Shown here in pieces: positions 6,786-9,757 of a DNA stretch of 9,757 nt (position 1 is the stretch's first letter; each line of letters opens with the position of its first letter). Source of the DNA: Kiritimatiellia bacterium (GTDB taxonomy: Bacteria; Verrucomicrobiota; Kiritimatiellia; RFP12; UBA1067); the NCBI GenBank assembly GCA_017412325.1, contig JAFPYE010000127.1, positions 1-9,757 on the forward strand. The letters are read 5' to 3'. Under the pieces are notes generated by a model. The model made no database searches, had not been told where the DNA came from, and saw only the letters and a list, made by a program, of their open reading frames with translations. Both the position numbers and the translations under genes were made by a program.

Positions 6786-7946
6786 ATGAAAAAGATCGTT
6801 TTTGCCGTTGGCCTTTTGCTGGGCGCGCTCGCCGCGTCCGCCGAAACCGTCGTCAAGCTGCGGGGCGCAGGCGCGGAGAAGATCCCCGTCTCGGTCGACG
6901 TGCAGGGCTCGGCGGCGTTTGCGTCGAGCCTCAAGAAGAACCTCGACCTCTCCGGCTGCTTCCAGATCGTTCCAAACGGCGCGATCAAGGTGACGGGCAC
7001 GGTCGGCGCGAGCGTCACCGCCGAGGGGCGCGGCAAGGCGCTGACGCTGCCGTCGCGGGCGGCGGACGACAAGGCGGCGCGGATGGAGGCGCGCAAGCTC
7101 GCGGACAAGATGTGCGAGGCGTACGCGAACCAGAAGGGCTGCGCGCAGGACAAGATCGCGCTCGTCATGAAGAAGGGCGGCGACGTCTCGGAGCTCTGTA
7201 CCTGCTACCCCGACGGCTACGACTTGAAGCAGCTGACGGCCAAGGGCAAGAACATCGTCGGCCCGCGCTGGCGCACGGCGGACAAGCTCTTCTACACCGG
7301 CATCTTCAACGCGGGGCCGCAGGTGTTCGAGATCGACGCGGAAAGCGGCCTCAATACGCTCAAGTGGAGCTTCCGGGGGCTGTCGACGGGCGCGGCGGTG
7401 TCGCCCGACGGCGGGCGCGTCGCGATCATCCTCTCCGTGCACGGCAATCCCGAGCTCTACGTCATCGACATCGCGTCGGGGACGTGGACGCGGCTGACGA
7501 CGACGAAGTTTGCGAACGAGGGCCAGCCATGCTGGAGCCCCGACGGGCGCGAGATCGCCTACGTGTCGGACGAGACGCGCCGGCCGATGCTCTACAAGAT
7601 CGACCTCGCGACGCGCCAGAAGACGCGCCTGACGTCGGCGGGTTCGCAGAACGTCGACCCCGACTGGGGCGAGGACGGGCGGATCGTCTACGTCTCGAAG
7701 CGCCCGGGCGGCAACTTCATCGCGGTGCTCGACCCGAAGGTCGGCGAATCGTCGGTGGCGCTCGTCGGCGAGGCGGGCGACTGGGAGCATCCGTCGTGGG
7801 CGCGCGACAGCCGTCACGTGGTCGCGAGCTCGCGCAAGCTCCTCTACGTGGTCGACACCTTCCCGAAGGAGAAGGGCGGCGCCCAGCCGAAAGCCGTTTT
7901 CAAGAACCCGGGCAACTGGATCACCCCCTCGTGGAGCAGACGATGA
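6786..7946 (+). CDS. tolB: TolB-like periplasmic beta-propeller protein
   Basis: TolB is a periplasmic protein of the Tol-Pal system that helps keep the outer membrane attached during division. The 386-residue product begins with a clear signal peptide (MKK, a hydrophobic core at 4-17, cleavage expected after ASA at 19). A mixed N-terminal domain follows (about 20-115). The WD40-like (PD40) propeller repeats come next: PDGYDLKQLT (142-151), SPDGGRVAI (206-214), ELYVIDIASGTWTRLT (223-238), SPDGREIAYVSD (251-262), LYKIDLATRQKTRLT (269-283), DWGEDGRIVYVS (293-304) and the closing NWITPSWS (377-384). It is shorter than E. coli TolB (430). It has six mature-region cysteines (58, 110, 119, 138, 140, 249), unusual enough to note. 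No tolQRA or pal gene is adjacent. It starts 1 nt after the argJ stop without a clear Shine-Dalgarno. A different PD40-propeller protein cannot be excluded, but the N-terminal domain order favours TolB. Confidence 0.82.
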   Translation: MKKIVFAVGLLLGALAASAETVVKLRGAGAEKIPVSVDVQGSAAFASSLKKNLDLSGCFQIVPNGAIKVTGTVGASVTAEGRGKALTLPSRAADDKAARMEARKLADKMCEAYANQKGCAQDKIALVMKKGGDVSELCTCYPDGYDLKQLTAKGKNIVGPRWRTADKLFYTGIFNAGPQVFEIDAESGLNTLKWSFRGLSTGAAVSPDGGRVAIILSVHGNPELYVIDIASGTWTRLTTTKFANEGQPCWSPDGREIAYVSDETRRPMLYKIDLATRQKTRLTSAGSQNVDPDWGEDGRIVYVSKRPGGNFIAVLDPKVGESSVALVGEAGDWEHPSWARDSRHVVASSRKLLYVVDTFPKEKGGAQPKAVFKNPGNWITPSWSRR

Positions 7947-8233
7947 AAATTGATGTCGGATACGTCGCGGAACTGGCGCGGCTGGAATTGACGGAGGCGG
8001 AGCGCGCGGTGTTCCAGCCGCAGCTGGAGAACATCGTCAAGTACGTCGAGAAGATTTCGGAAGTGGACGTCGCGGGCGTCGAGCCGATGATGCACGGCCG
8101 GCCGCTCGTCAATGCGTTCCGCGAGGACGCGGTGCGCCCGTCGATGGACCGCGAAGCGGCGCTTGCCAACGCGCCCGCGCGCGTCGGCGACGAGTTCCTG
8201 CTGCCCAAGATCGTCGAAGGCGCCGAAAGCTGA
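7943..8233 (+). CDS. gatC: Aspartyl/glutamyl-tRNA(Asn/Gln) amidotransferase subunit C
   Basis: GatC stabilises the GatA-GatB core of the enzyme that amidates Glu-tRNA(Gln) and/or Asp-tRNA(Asn), used by bacteria lacking the direct glutaminyl- or asparaginyl-tRNA synthetase. The 96 residues match family length. The N-terminal helix carries AELARLELTEAE (9-20), and the conserved tail includes the REDAVRPSMDRE region (about 59-70), the NAPARVGDEFLLPKIVE region and the end of the protein. The start at 7943 overlaps the tolB-like stop as ATGA, with GGAG at 7933-7936 as ribosome binding site. gatA and gatB, often beside gatC, are not here: purL follows after 50 nt. The call is firm despite the small size. 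Confidence 0.93.
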   Translation: MKIDVGYVAELARLELTEAERAVFQPQLENIVKYVEKISEVDVAGVEPMMHGRPLVNAFREDAVRPSMDREAALANAPARVGDEFLLPKIVEGAES

Positions 8234-8269
8234 GGCGGTTGGCGCGCAAACCGAGTGAACAAACTTTTC

Positions 8270-8275
8270 AGGAGA
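8270..8275 (+). promoter_or_regulatory. Ribosome binding site of purL
   Basis: AGGAGA lies 8 nt before the ATG at 8284, in the 50-nt gap after gatC. I see no convincing promoter or hairpin in that gap, so purL may be read through from argJ-tolB-gatC or have a weak promoter of its own. Confidence 0.6.
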
Positions 8276-8283
8276 CAAACGAC

Positions 8284-9757
8284 ATGATTTTGCTGATTGG
8301 TTCGGAGGCCTATTCACCGTTCCGCATGGACGCCCTCAAGGACGCCATCGCCCAGCTCGACCCGTCGCTCGGGCGGATTGCCATCGACGCGAAGTGGGTC
8401 TACGCCATCCAGATGGCGGACGCGGCCTTTTCGCCCGAGGAACTGCAGCGCGCGGCGGTGCTGCTGAACGCCGAAGGGCAGTGCGACGAGGCGGACTTCT
8501 TCGTCACGCCGCGCAAGGGCACGATCAGCCCGTGGTCGTCGAAGGCGACCGACATCTTCCGCAACTGCGGCCTCAAGACGATCCTGCGCGTCGAGCGCGG
8601 CATCCGCTACAAGGTGACGCGGCTCAACTCGTTCGGCTATGCCGACGCCGAGAACCCGTCCGTCGCGCCCGGGCCGTGGGTGGGCGCGCTCTACGACAAG
8701 ATGACCGAAGGCGTCTACGAGTCCATCGACGACCTCTTCGAGGTGGACGAGCCCCGGCCCGGCCGCACCTACGACGTGCTGGCGAAGGGCGTCGCCGCCA
8801 TCCGCGAGGCGAACGCGGAAATCGGGCTCGCCATCAGCGAGGAGGAGATGGCCTACCTCGCCAAGTCGTTCACGGCGGCGGGCCGCAACCCGACGGACAC
8901 GGAGCTCGTGATGTTCGGCCAGGTGAACAGCGAGCACTGCCGCCACAAGATCTTCGGCGCGGAATTCATCATCGACGGCCAGAAGCGCAAGAAGTCGCTC
9001 TTCGAGATGATCAAGAACACGCACGCGAAGCGGCCGCAGGATACGCTGTCGGCCTACAAGGACAACTCGTCCGTCGTCAAGGGCTTCCCGACGCAGGTCT
9101 TCGCCATCGACCCCAAGACGAACAAGTACGGCTTCAAGAAGGACCAGCTCGAGCAGCTGATGAAGGTCGAGACCCACAACCATCCGACCGCCATCTCGCC
9201 GTATCCGGGCGCGGCGACGGGCGTGGGCGGCGAAATCCGCGACGAGGCGGCGACGGGCACGGGCTCGCGCACGGTCGCGGGGCTCTGCGGCTTCATGGTC
9301 TCGAACCTGCGCATTCCCGGCTTCCCGCAGCCGTGGGAGCGCGTCTACGCGGACTTCCCGACGCGGCTGGCGACGCCGCTCCAGATCATGGTCGACGGCC
9401 CCATCGGCGGCGCGGCGTTCGGCAATGAGTTCGGCCGTCCGCAGCTGTGCGGCTTCTTCCGCACCTACGAGGGCGAAATCCTCGGTGCGCTCAGGGGCTA
9501 CCACAAGCCCATCATGCTCGCGGGCGGCATGGGCGTCATCCGCAATTCGCAGGTGCAGAAGAAGGACGTCAAGGTCGGCGCGCTCATCGTGCAGATCGGC
9601 GGCCCCGCGATGCGCATCGGCCTCGGCGGCGGCGCGGCAAGTTCGATGATGACGGGCACCAACTCGGAGGCGCTGGACTTCAACTCGGTGCAGCGCGGCA
9701 ACGCGGAAATGCAGCGGCGCTGCCAGGGCGTGATCGACGCGTGCAGCTACCTTGGCA
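8284..9757 (+). CDS. purL: Phosphoribosylformylglycinamidine synthase, large single-chain form (3' end outside the window)
   Basis: PurL converts FGAR, glutamine and ATP to FGAM in purine synthesis. The reading frame is open from the ATG at 8284 to the window end (491 codons), so only about the first third to 40% of the roughly 1,300-residue family protein is present. Visible landmarks are the N-terminal PurS-like domain (1 to about 150) with TPRKGTISPWSSKATDI (75-91), NSEHCRHK (215-222), KSLFEMIKNT (237-246), ETHNHPTAISP (296-306), GGEIRDE (315-321), GFPQPWE (346-352), FGNEFGRP (379-386) and GLGGGAASSM (446-455). The order and wording follow the E. coli-type large PurL closely, not the split PurL/PurQ/PurS form. 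The glutaminase domain would lie beyond the window. No frame break is seen. Confidence 0.97.
   Translation, partial: MILLIGSEAYSPFRMDALKDAIAQLDPSLGRIAIDAKWVYAIQMADAAFSPEELQRAAVLLNAEGQCDEADFFVTPRKGTISPWSSKATDIFRNCGLKTILRVERGIRYKVTRLNSFGYADAENPSVAPGPWVGALYDKMTEGVYESIDDLFEVDEPRPGRTYDVLAKGVAAIREANAEIGLAISEEEMAYLAKSFTAAGRNPTDTELVMFGQVNSEHCRHKIFGAEFIIDGQKRKKSLFEMIKNTHAKRPQDTLSAYKDNSSVVKGFPTQVFAIDPKTNKYGFKKDQLEQLMKVETHNHPTAISPYPGAATGVGGEIRDEAATGTGSRTVAGLCGFMVSNLRIPGFPQPWERVYADFPTRLATPLQIMVDGPIGGAAFGNEFGRPQLCGFFRTYEGEILGALRGYHKPIMLAGGMGVIRNSQVQKKDVKVGALIVQIGGPAMRIGLGGGAASSMMTGTNSEALDFNSVQRGNAEMQRRCQGVIDACSYLG

Noticed and set aside
5384..7168. Antisense open frame of 594 codons across argJ
   Set aside because: It covers a full-length argJ plus the ends of both neighbours and has the Arg-rich repetitive composition of a shadow.
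8234..8283. Promoter or purine-responsive element before purL
   Set aside because: TTGGCG at 8239-8244 has no acceptable -10 at the right distance, and no regulatory stem or operator-like palindrome is seen.

Overview
The window is a compact, high-GC bacterial chromosome segment with every supported gene on the + strand. It reads as housekeeping metabolism, not a mobile or defence island. I see no tRNA, rRNA, CRISPR, insertion sequence or integrase. The host is probably Gram-negative: there is a periplasmic TolB-type propeller with a signal peptide, a DsbD-type thiol transporter and the large single-chain PurL. It makes isoprenoids by the MEP route (IspH), uses a pyrophosphate-dependent phosphofructokinase, and carries GatC of the tRNA-dependent amidotransferase. 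A PVC-type bacterium (Verrucomicrobiota/Kiritimatiellota/Lentisphaerota) would fit, but that is a weak inference that only a database search could settle.

Layout: (1) 6-266, a small charged hypothetical protein with clearly lower GC (about 54% by hand count over bases 1-240) than the rest of the window. (2) 267-376, an intergenic region holding a near-consensus sigma70-type promoter that physically overlaps a terminator-like hairpin. (3) 377-5520, a likely transcription unit: ribH (lumazine synthase), PPi-dependent phosphofructokinase, a degenerate HAD-like protein, mazG, ispH and a DsbD-like protein. Gaps are about 30 nt or less and there are two 4-nt ATGA stop/start overlaps. (4) A short AT-rich gap (5521-5563) with an extended -10 promoter placed so close to the argJ start that the transcript would be leaderless or nearly so. 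(5) 5564-8233, argJ, a tolB-like gene and gatC, joined by a 1-nt gap and a third ATGA overlap. (6) 8284 to the window end, the first 491 codons of purL.

The genes do not form one pathway. They cover riboflavin, glycolysis, nucleotide-pool sanitation, isoprenoid precursors, envelope thiol chemistry, arginine, envelope integrity, tRNA amidation and purines. Tight coupling of unrelated functions suggests a streamlined operon layout.

I did not find a clearly new biological system. The best leads are: a HAD-fold protein that has lost key catalytic acids; a DsbD-like protein without the N-terminal domain and with a thioredoxin domain that stops just after the cis-proline; the leaderless argJ architecture; the promoter/hairpin overlap before ribH; unusual active-site-region residues in RibH; and an in-frame, palindrome-bearing extra segment in MazG.
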